A stretch of DNA of 64,000 nucleotides from Spirochaetota bacterium (GTDB taxonomy: Bacteria; Spirochaetota; UBA4802; JAKQUI01), in NCBI GenBank assembly GCA_029562645.1, contig JAKQUI010000049.1, positions 20,390-84,389 of the forward strand, in the 5' to 3' direction. The position numbers and the translations under genes were made by a program. The notes under the pieces were generated by a model that ran no database searches, had not been told where the DNA came from, and saw only the letters and a list, made by a program, of their open reading frames with translations. This document shows, piece after piece, positions 44,501 to 52,511 of the stretch (positions are counted from its first letter, which is position 1; each line of letters opens with the position of its first letter).

Positions 44501-46157
44501 CACGAACAAGCTGGACAAGGTCTTCATGAACCTGTACTCCAACGCCCTCAAGTTCACCGGGCGCGGCGGCCGCATCGGCATACGCATCTTCGACGATACG
44601 GGCGAGTGCCGCATCGAGTTCGAGGACACCGGGCCCGGGATCCCGCCCGACAAGATCGGCATCGTGTTCGACCGCTTCAGCCAGGCCGATACTAGCGCCA
44701 CCCGCCGCTTCGAAGGGACCGGCATCGGCCTGGCGCTCGCGCGCGAGTTCGTGGAGATGCACGGCGGCGCGATCGCCGCGACCAGCCGATTTATCGACGA
44801 TCACCCTACCGATCACGGGACCGTTTTCACCGTTACCCTGCCGAAGGGGACCGCGCACCTGGAAGGCCGCGACGGCGTCGAATTCGCGGAGTCGGACGGC
44901 GAGGAACGCATCGAGGACGCGGTGATCGGTCGCGGCCTCATCGCGGGGCCGGAATCCTCAGACCCGGGCGAACCCGCGGTCACGCCGTCGATTGCGAGCA
45001 CCGACCGCGCGCCGACGCTGGCCGGCGATGCGATGAAAACGGTCCTCGTGATCGACGACAACCCGGACATGCGAGAGTACCTCTCGCAGCTGTTAAACAA
45101 GACCTACCATGTCCATACCGCCAACGACGGCGGCGCTGGGCTCGATCAGGCCCGCGCGATTCACCCCGATCTCATCGTGACCGATGTGATGATGCCGGTC
45201 TTGAACGGCTTCGAGCTCACCGACCGCATCCGCTCGGACGACGAGCTCAGGAGCACGCCCATCATCATGCTCACCGCGGGCGCCGAGCTGGTGAGCAAGA
45301 TCACCGGCCTGGAGCGCGGCGCGGACGATTATCTCGTGAAGCCGTTCAACCCCATCGAGCTCACGGCGCGCATCGCCTCGCTCCTCAAGGGCTACGAATA
45401 TCAGCGGATCCTCGCGAAGCGAAACCGCGAGATCGAGAGCGACCTGGAGGTCGCGCGGCTCATCATGGAGCGCCTGCTGCCCGGCGATGTCCCCACGGTC
45501 CCGGGGTACCGTTCGCACATCACCTACCTGCCGATGGACAAGGTCGGCGGCGACTTCTACGATGTACGGTTTCGTCCGGAGGACGGGACCCTGGAGGTGT
45601 TCATCGCGGACGTGTCGGGACACGGCCTCCCGGGCGCGTTCATCGCGCTCATCACGAAAATGGCGCTGGAGAGCATCGACGGCGGCACGTCGGTGCGCGA
45701 CGTGCTGGGCGCCATCGACGAAGTAGTGCGCCGGTTCATGGTCAAGAGCCACTATGTGACCACCTTCCTGGGACACATCGACACGACGCGAAACACCATG
45801 CGCTACTGCCGGGCCGGCCACTTCCCGCCGATTCTCTATCGCCCGCACGAGGACACGTTCATTCTCCTGCAGGCGAAGGGGACCCCGCTGGGTTTGCAGA
45901 TCGGCATCGAGCACGAGGAGCGGGAGATCGAACTTCGCCCCGGCGACCGCATCGTGCTCTATACGGACGGAATCACGGAATGCATGAATTCTGAGCGCGA
46001 GCTCTTCGGCGAGGAGCGCCTGATGGAGTGCATACGCGAGCACCATGCGCTCCCGCCGGCCGCCTTCTCCGAGCGCGTGCTCGACCTTCTGCGCGCGTTC
46101 TCGTCGTCCGAGGCGTTCCAGGACGACCTCACGATGATCGTCCTCGACGTGGAGTGA
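41550..46157 (+). CDS. Giant 7TM-7TM-GAF-PAS-kinase-receiver-PP2C protein
   Basis: A 1535-residue protein. Two tandem histidine-kinase-type 7TM modules occupy about residues 1-240 and 240-540; both contain a near-identical NFPAMNGMD/NIPAMNGID element. Then come GAF (about 560-725), PAS (about 740-860), HisKA with His881 (FANISHEIRTPLTLML), HATPase (EDTGPGIPPDKI, GTGIGLALAREF), a receiver with Asp1212 (LIVTDVMMPV) and a SpoIIE-type PP2C domain (VGGDFYD, ADVSGHGLPGAFIA, LYTDGITECM, QDDLTMIVLDVE). It thus links a membrane sensor directly to a Ser/Thr phosphatase in one chain. I chose ATG 41550; the frame opens at 41523. Confidence 0.9.
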   Translation: MEGILAKLNIYLIPPMLFLATGFSLAIFSLAKGKRQRDTVTFALLSLWWSLLSIVFVSHHLFKGDTGLIMTIERVVHCAYVFIPFIGIQFFHAMTGYRNRAIVITSFALSAMISLTTFSDHYIYGLWEYQWGYIAKGGIIFQLFGAYSFIVLIYGIVLFIKTMRAEADPVVRLKLRYLMISMFIIALLSQFNIPAMNGIDVYPMGNFAFLPMLLMAWGIYRHDVIQINRYAKRRLTGIAIRIIVVVGLVVMLAVAWWALSGTDFATLARKTVPYGLPPLLSFLFCSFLSVMGLRVGANRRESFVFSFLTLGYTFLSLDIFINCVTDVPEIALRASRMSHVMVVLLPSLFVHLNRVITRRKSERPLPYVLYAVSALLVPFTQSDWYLSGVYSFSWGFFAKTGLLFNVVILLSTFSTIYSMGIIILAYRNTASAHSKQRLLFFLLGAMSGAIMSMGNFPAMNGMDIYPAGNFIFVPMTFFAIGLYRYNRDEMVLFASNAAYYLVLAACVAALSAAIARFNDSPLLHAAAVLALVAMIIFAGSWRRLSAKIFSGRKTGLNRTFERLGTVLSKCRSFDEIGRAVAAAAFEDLRAQRCTMLFFDGDSNVFTGLERAHGAPVSVDEAGTANAEAPLVIDADHPLLALYAQRRPVFRQEEIEEWLLYHDGPLATDDPIRRAELSVPVHYEDHITGIVLMGPKTDGSMYSTEEADFLYRLGLVLGAYIENARILQQLEHTIEERTEELRASESDFRIIVENASDMIYRMDRVGTCTFANPVILTMLGITKEELYGRFFWEFVPKGSRRPVIAFYARQAADSIPETQYELPIITASGDVLWVNQIVKIVETRNGPEYQCIARDITARKKADDARRELEEQKSRFFANISHEIRTPLTLMLSPIESVLQGHYGKSVNREFFNNLHRNGMRLLRLINNLLDFSKIEAGRMTMRVAPVDIVAFARYFAGSVQGAADSRGIALDLDAPQEPLVLHLDTNKLDKVFMNLYSNALKFTGRGGRIGIRIFDDTGECRIEFEDTGPGIPPDKIGIVFDRFSQADTSATRRFEGTGIGLALAREFVEMHGGAIAATSRFIDDHPTDHGTVFTVTLPKGTAHLEGRDGVEFAESDGEERIEDAVIGRGLIAGPESSDPGEPAVTPSIASTDRAPTLAGDAMKTVLVIDDNPDMREYLSQLLNKTYHVHTANDGGAGLDQARAIHPDLIVTDVMMPVLNGFELTDRIRSDDELRSTPIIMLTAGAELVSKITGLERGADDYLVKPFNPIELTARIASLLKGYEYQRILAKRNREIESDLEVARLIMERLLPGDVPTVPGYRSHITYLPMDKVGGDFYDVRFRPEDGTLEVFIADVSGHGLPGAFIALITKMALESIDGGTSVRDVLGAIDEVVRRFMVKSHYVTTFLGHIDTTRNTMRYCRAGHFPPILYRPHEDTFILLQAKGTPLGLQIGIEHEEREIELRPGDRIVLYTDGITECMNSERELFGEERLMECIREHHALPPAAFSERVLDLLRAFSSSEAFQDDLTMIVLDVE

Positions 46158-46163
46158 GGGAGG

Positions 46164-47423
46164 TCAGCCGGCCGAGAGCGCATACGCAATCGGAACGGCG
46201 TGGATGCCCTTCGCGAGACGGTTGATAGCAGGATCCATAGACAGCACCAGCGACCCGAGCAGGGGCTTGTCGAGCATTCCGTGCAGGTCTCTGAGGTGGC
46301 GGCCATCGACAGCCGACACTCGATCACCCATTTTGATCTCGATCGCGACAAAGCCGTCCGCAAGTTCGATGAGCAGATCGACTTCCCTCCCGTCGTAGGT
46401 GCGCAGGTGATGAAAATCCGCCGCAATGTTCGCGCTCCGGACCTGCTTGTAGATCTCTGCGACAACGGCGGACTCGAACTCCTCGCCGGTCGGATCACCG
46501 CGACGATTGACCACCGCCCGATGAATTCCCGGATCAAGAGAATGGACCACGGGCATCTTCGCGATACGCTTGTCGCGGTTGCGGGAATAGGGCGGAAGAA
46601 CCAGGACCTGATAGCTCAGCTCGAGATAGCGCATAAACCGCCGGGCCGTCGCGGGCGCGATATGCGCGACGCGCGCAAGATCGGAGAAATTCACCTGCTT
46701 CGCGCTCCGTACGGCGATCGCCTTTTGCGCCGCGACGAACGGTTCCAGGTCGCGCAGGCTCGCGAGATCGGCAACGTCGCGCTCAAGATAGGTCCGTCGA
46801 TAATCACGCAACCACGCTTCTTTGTCGTCATCGTCCATGCCCGCCATTGTGAGAGCCGGCATGCCGCCCCAGGTTACATACGATTCGAAGAGCGGCAGGT
46901 GACGGGCATAGGAGCGGTCGGACGCCGGAATGCCGGAAAAAATCGCCTGCTCGGCTTTCATGTCCCTGAGCCAGGCGATGAGGCGAGATTCCCGCAGTTC
47001 GCTTTCCCAGGAGTCCGTGGCCAGCTCGGGAAGGGTCAGGGGCCACAATTCCAGTATGCCGACCCGCCCCGCAAGGCTTTCCTTGACCTTCGAAAGCAGG
47101 AGTATCTGGCTGCTCCCGAGAAGCAGGTACAGCACCCGCGGATCCAGATCATGGGCCGCCTTTATGGTCTCAATGAGCGACGGAACCTTTTGGGCCTCGT
47201 CGATGATGGCGCGCGGGTAGCGCTCGACCCAGTCCGCCGCCGACATGCGCGAGAATGTGGGCCGGACGACGGGATCATCCATGCTGAGATACGGCATATC
47301 TGGAAACGCCCTTTTCACAAGGGTCGTCTTGCCGGTTTGACGCGCACCGGTAAGCACCAACACTCGTGGCCTTCCTTTACCCATTCTCTCGATGATGTTT
47401 TTTGCGAGGAATCTACTTTTCAT
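46164..47423 (-). CDS. AAA ATPase with DUF4143 domain
   Basis: A 419-residue protein. The P-loop GARQTGKTT lies at residues 26-34, Walker B-like RAIIDEAQKVP follows, LLLGSSQILLLSKVKESLAGR is the sensor region, and the C-terminal half is DUF4143 (LDPGIHRAVV, GEEFESAVVAEIYKQ, REVDLLIELADGFVAIEIK, a restriction-endonuclease-like core). These ATPases are widespread and poorly understood, with frequent horizontal transfer. I start at ATG 47423; a TTG lies at 47429. The hairpin at 47428-47475 abuts the start and leaves no normal ribosome-binding site. Confidence 0.9.
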   Translation of the reverse strand: MKSRFLAKNIIERMGKGRPRVLVLTGARQTGKTTLVKRAFPDMPYLSMDDPVVRPTFSRMSAADWVERYPRAIIDEAQKVPSLIETIKAAHDLDPRVLYLLLGSSQILLLSKVKESLAGRVGILELWPLTLPELATDSWESELRESRLIAWLRDMKAEQAIFSGIPASDRSYARHLPLFESYVTWGGMPALTMAGMDDDDKEAWLRDYRRTYLERDVADLASLRDLEPFVAAQKAIAVRSAKQVNFSDLARVAHIAPATARRFMRYLELSYQVLVLPPYSRNRDKRIAKMPVVHSLDPGIHRAVVNRRGDPTGEEFESAVVAEIYKQVRSANIAADFHHLRTYDGREVDLLIELADGFVAIEIKMGDRVSAVDGRHLRDLHGMLDKPLLGSLVLSMDPAINRLAKGIHAVPIAYALSAG

Positions 47424-47427
47424 ACTC

Positions 47428-47475
47428 AATATTGGCGTAATTTTGATATATTATTATCAATATTACGCCAATATT
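47428..47475. repeat. 48-base AT-rich hairpin at the ATPase start
   Basis: Arms 47428-47448 and 47455-47475 pair over 21 bases with one mismatch around a six-base TATTAT loop. The core is AATATTGGCGTAA / TTACGCCAATATT. It begins 5 bases upstream of the DUF4143 ATPase start codon on the minus strand, where promoter and ribosome-binding site should be. An autoregulatory operator or a translation-blocking RNA hairpin is likely; it may also be a mobile foldback element. Confidence 0.7.
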
Positions 47476-47576
47476 AAACTATCGTCAACTATTTTTCGCA
47501 ATTCTATACCTTATGGATTGATTACGAAGAAGACCCATTCCCGAGAATCACAATCCACACCCCACCTCACCTCTCC

Positions 47577-49310
47577 TCACACCACGAGCTCATCGTCGCC
47601 CGAGCCGTATTCAACGATATCACCGCTCGCTTTCAACTGCAGCACCGCTTTGACGATCGCGCGCTGCGCCGCCTCGACCTCGCGAAGCCGCACCGGCCCC
47701 ATGAAATCCATCTCCTCCTTGAACTCCGCGCAGTCATCCTCGTCGAAATTGCGAAAGAATTTCTCCATGACCTCCGTTTCGCAGCCCTTGAGCGCCATCG
47801 CAAGCTCGTTGCGGTCGATCAGGTCGATGATCTTTTTGATCGAAGCGTCATCGAGCAGAAGGACATCCTCGAACACGAACGGCGTATCTTGCCGCACCTT
47901 TATTCCGTACGGCACCTCCTCCTCCGCAATCACGGTGAAGATCCTGTGCGGGTACGCGACGCCCAGCAGCAGGCGCAGCAGGCGGCGGCGGTCGCCGAAG
48001 GTCATCACCACGGGATGCGCCCATTCCATGCCCTGAAGCGAATTCAGCAGCGTATCGCGCGTGTGCGCGGTCAGCTCCCGCTCGTCGCGAATCTCAGCAA
48101 CGACCTTCCCGATCTCATCCTCGATCTCGTTCGGCAGGATGCACACACGCAAAACGCCGTCCGCAAGGAGCGGCTCGACGATCTGCCGTCCGAGGGCGAT
48201 GCGCACCCGGCGCGTGAGCTCCCGTGCCTCCGTCGTCTCCGGAAGGCTCGCCGCCAGCGCTTCAAGGATGACGTCCAGATTGCCCACGCCCACGCGCTCG
48301 CTCAGCAAATCGCGCACAACGCCGAGCAGCGCGAGCGGCGAGAACCCCGGCGCCGACTCCGCCTCCGCGACCGCGTCCGGATTGCGCTCGCGGAGGGACG
48401 CGAGCAGCGCGTTCACCTCGCGCAATCCCACGATCTCGCCCGCCCGGCCGACGACGACCTCCGTGAGATGCGTGGCGATCACCGTGTCCGGATCGGAAAC
48501 CGTGTAGCCGCGACCCTCCGCCGCGGCGCGCTTGTCCGCGGGTAGCCATAGCGACGGCAGCCCGAAGACCGGCTCCGGCGCGTGCGGCGCGTCTATCGGC
48601 TTTTTCACAGCATCGGTTTGCAGCGCGATCACCTTGCCCGGCTGCACCTCGCCCGAGGCGGCGCGTACGCCGTTCACCAGGATGCGGTACTCGCGCGCGC
48701 CCAGCCGCATGTTGTCGATCACCCGCACCGGCCCCAGCGTCCAGCCGTAGGTCGATGCGATATCCGTTCTGATGCGGCCGATTCTCTCGAGAAGCGTCCC
48801 ACCCTGCGCTTGATCGAGCATCGGGACCAGCTCGTACCCGATCTCCAGGCGAACGGCGTCGACCGCGGCCCTGCCGAGGAGTTCGCGCTTATCGTCGGCC
48901 GAAACCTCCGATGCGGCGGAGAAGCGCGGGGCGAAGCAATCGATTCCTTTCGCGCGATAAGTGCGCCATGCCGCCTCCACATCGTCCGGCTTCATCATGA
49001 GCAGGCGCGCGGCCTGCTCCGGTCTCATGCCGTCGTGAAGGAACAGCACCGCCTTGATGGCATCGGCGATCGCGGCCGATTCCGCATCGCGGTGCAGGTT
49101 CTTCAGCGCCTGTACGTCCTCAGCGGGCAGCGATCCCTTTCGGCCGTCGGCATCATCAACCGCCGCCGCTGTTTGAAGCGGACCGGGCGGTGCGAGCTCG
49201 ACGACGATGCGCCCGCCGCAGCCGGGGCACTTGAAGGCGACCGTCGGCTTATTGTATTTCGTTTCATCGAAGCTGAAGGACCGTGCGCATTCGGGACAGG
49301 TGCATTTCAT
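47577..49310 (-). CDS. Soluble zinc-ribbon / FlhA-C / FliG-C fusion protein
   Basis: A 577-residue protein without any membrane segment. Residues 1-35 form a zinc ribbon (Cys3, Cys5, Cys8; Cys28, Cys31). Residues about 145-467 match the cytoplasmic domain of the export-gate protein FlhA (DAVRLEIGYELVPMLDQAQG, TLGPVRVIDNMRL, PVFGLPSLWLPADKR, IVGLREVNALL, RIALGRQIVEPLLADG). Residues about 478-577 match the C-terminal torque domain of FliG (FEDVLLLDDASIKKIIDLID, ELAMALKGC, MDFMGPVRLREVEAAQRAIV). The eight-helix FlhA membrane domain and the FliG N and middle domains are absent. GAGAGGTGG fixes ATG 49310. It is divergent from the flagellin-module genes. Confidence 0.88.
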   Translation of the reverse strand: MKCTCPECARSFSFDETKYNKPTVAFKCPGCGGRIVVELAPPGPLQTAAAVDDADGRKGSLPAEDVQALKNLHRDAESAAIADAIKAVLFLHDGMRPEQAARLLMMKPDDVEAAWRTYRAKGIDCFAPRFSAASEVSADDKRELLGRAAVDAVRLEIGYELVPMLDQAQGGTLLERIGRIRTDIASTYGWTLGPVRVIDNMRLGAREYRILVNGVRAASGEVQPGKVIALQTDAVKKPIDAPHAPEPVFGLPSLWLPADKRAAAEGRGYTVSDPDTVIATHLTEVVVGRAGEIVGLREVNALLASLRERNPDAVAEAESAPGFSPLALLGVVRDLLSERVGVGNLDVILEALAASLPETTEARELTRRVRIALGRQIVEPLLADGVLRVCILPNEIEDEIGKVVAEIRDERELTAHTRDTLLNSLQGMEWAHPVVMTFGDRRRLLRLLLGVAYPHRIFTVIAEEEVPYGIKVRQDTPFVFEDVLLLDDASIKKIIDLIDRNELAMALKGCETEVMEKFFRNFDEDDCAEFKEEMDFMGPVRLREVEAAQRAIVKAVLQLKASGDIVEYGSGDDELVV

Positions 49311-49502
49311 GACGCCACCTCTCGTAGTAGTATCCGCTCCGGAACCGGACGCCCGACTCGGGACCAACGCCAGGGCATCGCGAGTGTTCACATTCACATA
49401 CGCGCCGTCCACACCGCACACGCGACACAATAGCATGGGCACACCATCTGTTCCGTGGATGATGGTATCCGTCTCGCAGCAATTCCGCAAGCAATAATCG
49501 AG

Positions 49503-49537
49503 TTGACACGCGCGTACCATGCGTATTAGATACGTAT
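49503..49537 (+). promoter_or_regulatory. Candidate promoter of the flagellin-module genes
   Basis: TTGACA (49503-49508), 17 bases, then TTAGAT (49526-49531). The palindrome ATACGTAT (49530-49537) overlaps the -10 edge. The predicted leader is about 20 bases with no clear ribosome-binding site before ATG 49562. It lies in the 251-base gap shared with the divergent FlhA-FliG fusion gene. Confidence 0.4.
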
Positions 49538-49561
49538 GCATTCGAACAATACCACAGCACC

Positions 49562-50860
49562 ATGAACGTCATATCCCGCAGACAATTTCTTGCCCGAACC
49601 GCCGCTGCCGCGGCGGCGCTCTACGGCGCGGAGCGGATCATCGACGTCGGCGCGGGGGCCTTCGCCGAGGAGCGCCCGTTGTACAGCGTGAAGACCGATC
49701 TCGCCTTCGTGAACGCGGCCGCGCTTACCGCGCTCTTCGCGGAGATCGACCGCTTCGGGACCGATACCGACCACGTTCGCGCCGCCTCCGCGCTCTTCGC
49801 CGACGGGATGACGCTGGATTCGTTCGCAACCCGCTACTGTGCCGCCGCGCGCCGCGCGAATCCGGCCAAACCGGAACGAAACGGATCATATCGCGGCGTC
49901 GCTTTTGCCCGCCACGCGGAGGCGCACCTGGCGCTCATCAACCGCCTCATCACCATGCTCGGAAACGCCATGTTCGAGGCGACGGCCAGGGCCGCCTGGA
50001 ACAATCTCTCCACCGCGGACGAGCGGCGGATCGGGGGTGATATCGGCGACATTCTCGGGGCACTGCGCCTTGTCGCGAAACGCATGTCGCTTCCCGGCCT
50101 CGACGCCGCGGCGCTTGCGCCAAACGACATGGACCGGGACCGCCGCGTCACGGTCCATGCGACACGTCGGTACGCGCGAACCTATCACAACATCGTTGTA
50201 CCGCTATACCATCTTGAGCGCTGCCGGACGGACTTCCGATCGCCCGCCTTCGGCGACCACGCCATCGGTCTTATCGATTATTGCGCGTATGCCGTTCGCG
50301 CCGCTCGGTATCGATGGAAGGCCATCTTCGCTCGATACGCGCTCCTCGAGTCATTCGAGCGGGATTATGCCGCCGTCCCGAATGGGCGGGAAGCGATTTC
50401 GCCATCCGGCGTGATCGCGTCCGGGAAACACCGCCTCGCGGGCAAGGCCACCCTTGCGCATCTGTACGCCGAACTCTCGCTCCTCCGGATGCGCGTCCTT
50501 GCGCGGCAATCGCAGTCCGGGATTTTCACCAATGAGGACCGCCAGCATTTTATGGCCGAATGCTCCTGCCTGGTGGACGCGACCGCCGACATCGCCGCGC
50601 GTCCGACCTTCGCGAAACGGCCCATCTTCGGCGGGTCGTTCGCCGTTTCGCCGTCGCCGAAAGCGGGTGCGAAGAAAACGGCGCGCATCGCCATCCCGGC
50701 CCTTACCATCGCCGCGCTGGGCCTCGCCGACACGTCCGGCAAGCGGTCCTTCGCCATCAGCACGCCGCAGGGAGCGGGACACGCCGTGAAACGGATCGAC
50801 GACGCGCTCGCCATCGTGCGCCGCGATCGCGCGAAACTCCGGGAGGCCCTCGGCAAATGA
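49562..50860 (+). CDS. Tat-signal protein with C-terminal flagellin module
   Basis: A 432-residue protein. The N-terminus is a twin-arginine signal (SRRQFLAR, then an Ala-rich hydrophobic stretch), predicting folded export to the periplasm. Residues about 305-430 resemble the conserved D0/D1 core of spirochaete FlaB: RMRVLARQSQSGIFTNEDR (flagellins: RELAVQSASGIYTxEDR), a LVDATADIAA stretch, IFGGSFA, ALTIAALGLAD and RIDDALAIVRRDRAKL. Residues 120-190 may hold a second, degraded copy (NNLSTADERRIGGDIGDILG). The stop overlaps the next start (ATGA). Function unknown. Confidence 0.75.
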   Translation: MNVISRRQFLARTAAAAAALYGAERIIDVGAGAFAEERPLYSVKTDLAFVNAAALTALFAEIDRFGTDTDHVRAASALFADGMTLDSFATRYCAAARRANPAKPERNGSYRGVAFARHAEAHLALINRLITMLGNAMFEATARAAWNNLSTADERRIGGDIGDILGALRLVAKRMSLPGLDAAALAPNDMDRDRRVTVHATRRYARTYHNIVVPLYHLERCRTDFRSPAFGDHAIGLIDYCAYAVRAARYRWKAIFARYALLESFERDYAAVPNGREAISPSGVIASGKHRLAGKATLAHLYAELSLLRMRVLARQSQSGIFTNEDRQHFMAECSCLVDATADIAARPTFAKRPIFGGSFAVSPSPKAGAKKTARIAIPALTIAALGLADTSGKRSFAISTPQGAGHAVKRIDDALAIVRRDRAKLREALGK

Positions 50861-51909
50861 AGATCCGCGTCAATCCCTTCGCCGTAACGGCCGCGCCGCG
50901 CCGGGAGACCGTCGCGAATGAGTTCCGCGCAGTGTCGCAGCTCTTCGCGCGCATCAGGGCCGCGCTGGCCCGGCAGGAGGAACATCTTGCGGCCATAGAA
51001 ACTGCACTGCAGAAACGGTCATCCACCCGGAAGATAATCGACGCGATCCTTGACGAAATGGACCGCACGGCGGTGCGCTGCGCCCACAACGGATCCCCGA
51101 TCCTGGACGGACGCTATGCGAAATGGAACCCGCGCGCATCGATGTGGCTCTGCGTCACGCCCCGGATACATTCGCGAAAACGCATCTTCATCGCGACGAT
51201 GACATCGCAGGGACTCAACCTCCGCGGCGGCTCGGAGGGCCAGCCCACGCGCGTCGAGGAGCTCGCCGGGGCCCGCGCCAAGATCGCGAAGTGCCGCGCC
51301 GACATCCAGGCCTACGAAAACCGCCTGTCGCTCGCCACGGGCGCGCTTGCCAATCAGCCGGCCGCCGCCTTCGAGAAGCTTTCACTTGAATACGATGTTC
51401 GCACACGCCAGTCCGAGCTCGTCCGAACCGCGATGTCCGGTCTGGCTGAAGATCTGAAAATACTTGAGCGGATGCGCGAACTCGCGCGGCTGGCCGTCGC
51501 GAAAAAACCGGAGATGCGACTCCACCTTCAGGTCGAGGTGTCGCAGCTCATCGACGAGGTCGACCGCGTTGCCTCGCAGACGGAGTACAACCGTATGAAA
51601 TTGCTAACGGGGACTTTTGCGGGACCAGGGGCGCGCGGGTGGACCGCCTCGCTGTGGTTCGTTACGGGCGGCGACGAAAAGCGCCGGGAGCGTGTGTACA
51701 TCAACACCATCCATGCCCGCTCGCTGGGGCTGCGCGACAAACAATGGCGAACCGCGATCGATCTCACGGCGCCATCGGGCAATGCCGCTGCAATTATCGA
51801 TGCGGCAGTACTGAAGGCAACAAAGGAGCGCGATTATCTTGCGGGAAAGGCGCGCGAGCTCGAGGCCGCCGGAGAGTTGAAACGAACGATCGTGATAGAG
51901 AATTATTGA
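50857..51909 (+). CDS. Protein with two tandem flagellin modules
   Basis: A 350-residue protein. Module 1 (about 55-165) contains ASMWLCV, FIATMTSQGLNLR and RADIQAYENRL. Module 2 (about 185-335) contains RMRELARLAV, LQVEVSQLIDEVDRVASQTE, LLTGTFA, ASLWFVTG, VYINTIHARSLGLRD. These match the conserved parts of spirochaete FlaB, including its MWFHIG-type element. The canonical N-terminal flagellin start (MIINHN...) is missing and no signal peptide is seen. GGGAGG at 50841-50846 and the ATGA overlap with the Tat-signal gene indicate coupled translation. Confidence 0.78.
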   Translation: MKIRVNPFAVTAAPRRETVANEFRAVSQLFARIRAALARQEEHLAAIETALQKRSSTRKIIDAILDEMDRTAVRCAHNGSPILDGRYAKWNPRASMWLCVTPRIHSRKRIFIATMTSQGLNLRGGSEGQPTRVEELAGARAKIAKCRADIQAYENRLSLATGALANQPAAAFEKLSLEYDVRTRQSELVRTAMSGLAEDLKILERMRELARLAVAKKPEMRLHLQVEVSQLIDEVDRVASQTEYNRMKLLTGTFAGPGARGWTASLWFVTGGDEKRRERVYINTIHARSLGLRDKQWRTAIDLTAPSGNAAAIIDAAVLKATKERDYLAGKARELEAAGELKRTIVIENY

Positions 51910-51922
51910 ATGACACCGACTG

Positions 51923-52489
51923 TTATGATGCCGATACAATTCGTTTCAGGCATGCACCGAGCGCCAGTAGAAACGCGCCGCTCGCAAAACCCCCGATCAC
52001 AGCCCTCCATAGATTCCAAAAATCCTTCAGGCGCGCGTTTCCTGGATTATGCCGATCATATATGACATCGAGCCGACTGCCGACTTCGTACGGCTTTTTC
52101 GGACTATACCCGATTCTTTCAAGGACCCGTTTTTCAGAACCCCGTGAATCATTCGACGAATACAGGTTATCTGATACGATTCGATACTCGACAATTGGCT
52201 CGTATTCGTCACGGTAACGCGCCCGGCTCTCCCGGTACCCAGAAACGATTCCTGTCGTATCTGCCGAATTACTCAAAAAGACGACGGTATCGACAAGATG
52301 ATACATGCCTGCGGCCAGGCAAACAACAGCAATGGCAAAGCACGATATTCGAATAATTACCAGTGATCGAGCTGCTGTTCGCATTCGTGAAGCGCGGATC
52401 CGTTCTCGCGCCATAAGCTCCTCATGATGGTGGTCCTGGGCAGCCTTGTGGATACAATCATTTTGTCCGATCTCAGACTTCTTCTTCAT
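51923..52489 (-). CDS. DUF3592-like membrane protein
   Basis: A 188-residue protein with hydrophobic segments at about 43-65 and 160-180 around a beta-rich domain (TTGIVSGYRESRARYRDEYE, GYSPKKPYEVGSRLDVIYDR, then HNPGNARLKD). This is the DUF3592 plan; function unknown. I chose ATG 52489 with GGGAG upstream rather than TTG 52498. It ends 13 bases from the stop of the convergent flagellin-module gene and is more AT-rich than its neighbours. Confidence 0.72.
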   Translation of the reverse strand: MKKKSEIGQNDCIHKAAQDHHHEELMARERIRASRMRTAARSLVIIRISCFAIAVVCLAAGMYHLVDTVVFLSNSADTTGIVSGYRESRARYRDEYEPIVEYRIVSDNLYSSNDSRGSEKRVLERIGYSPKKPYEVGSRLDVIYDRHNPGNARLKDFWNLWRAVIGGFASGAFLLALGACLKRIVSAS

Positions 52490-52511
52490 TAACAACAACT
52501 CCCGATTTAGT

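Noticed and set aside
46200..47477. 425-residue plus-strand open frame
   Set aside because: Antisense of the DUF4143 ATPase, whose P-loop and DUF4143 motifs are unmistakable.
49311..49541. N-terminal extension of the FlhA-FliG fusion (with another CRVC motif)
   Set aside because: A good ribosome-binding site precedes ATG 49310 and the zinc ribbon begins there; the extension covers the divergent promoter region. Some doubt remains because of the cysteines.
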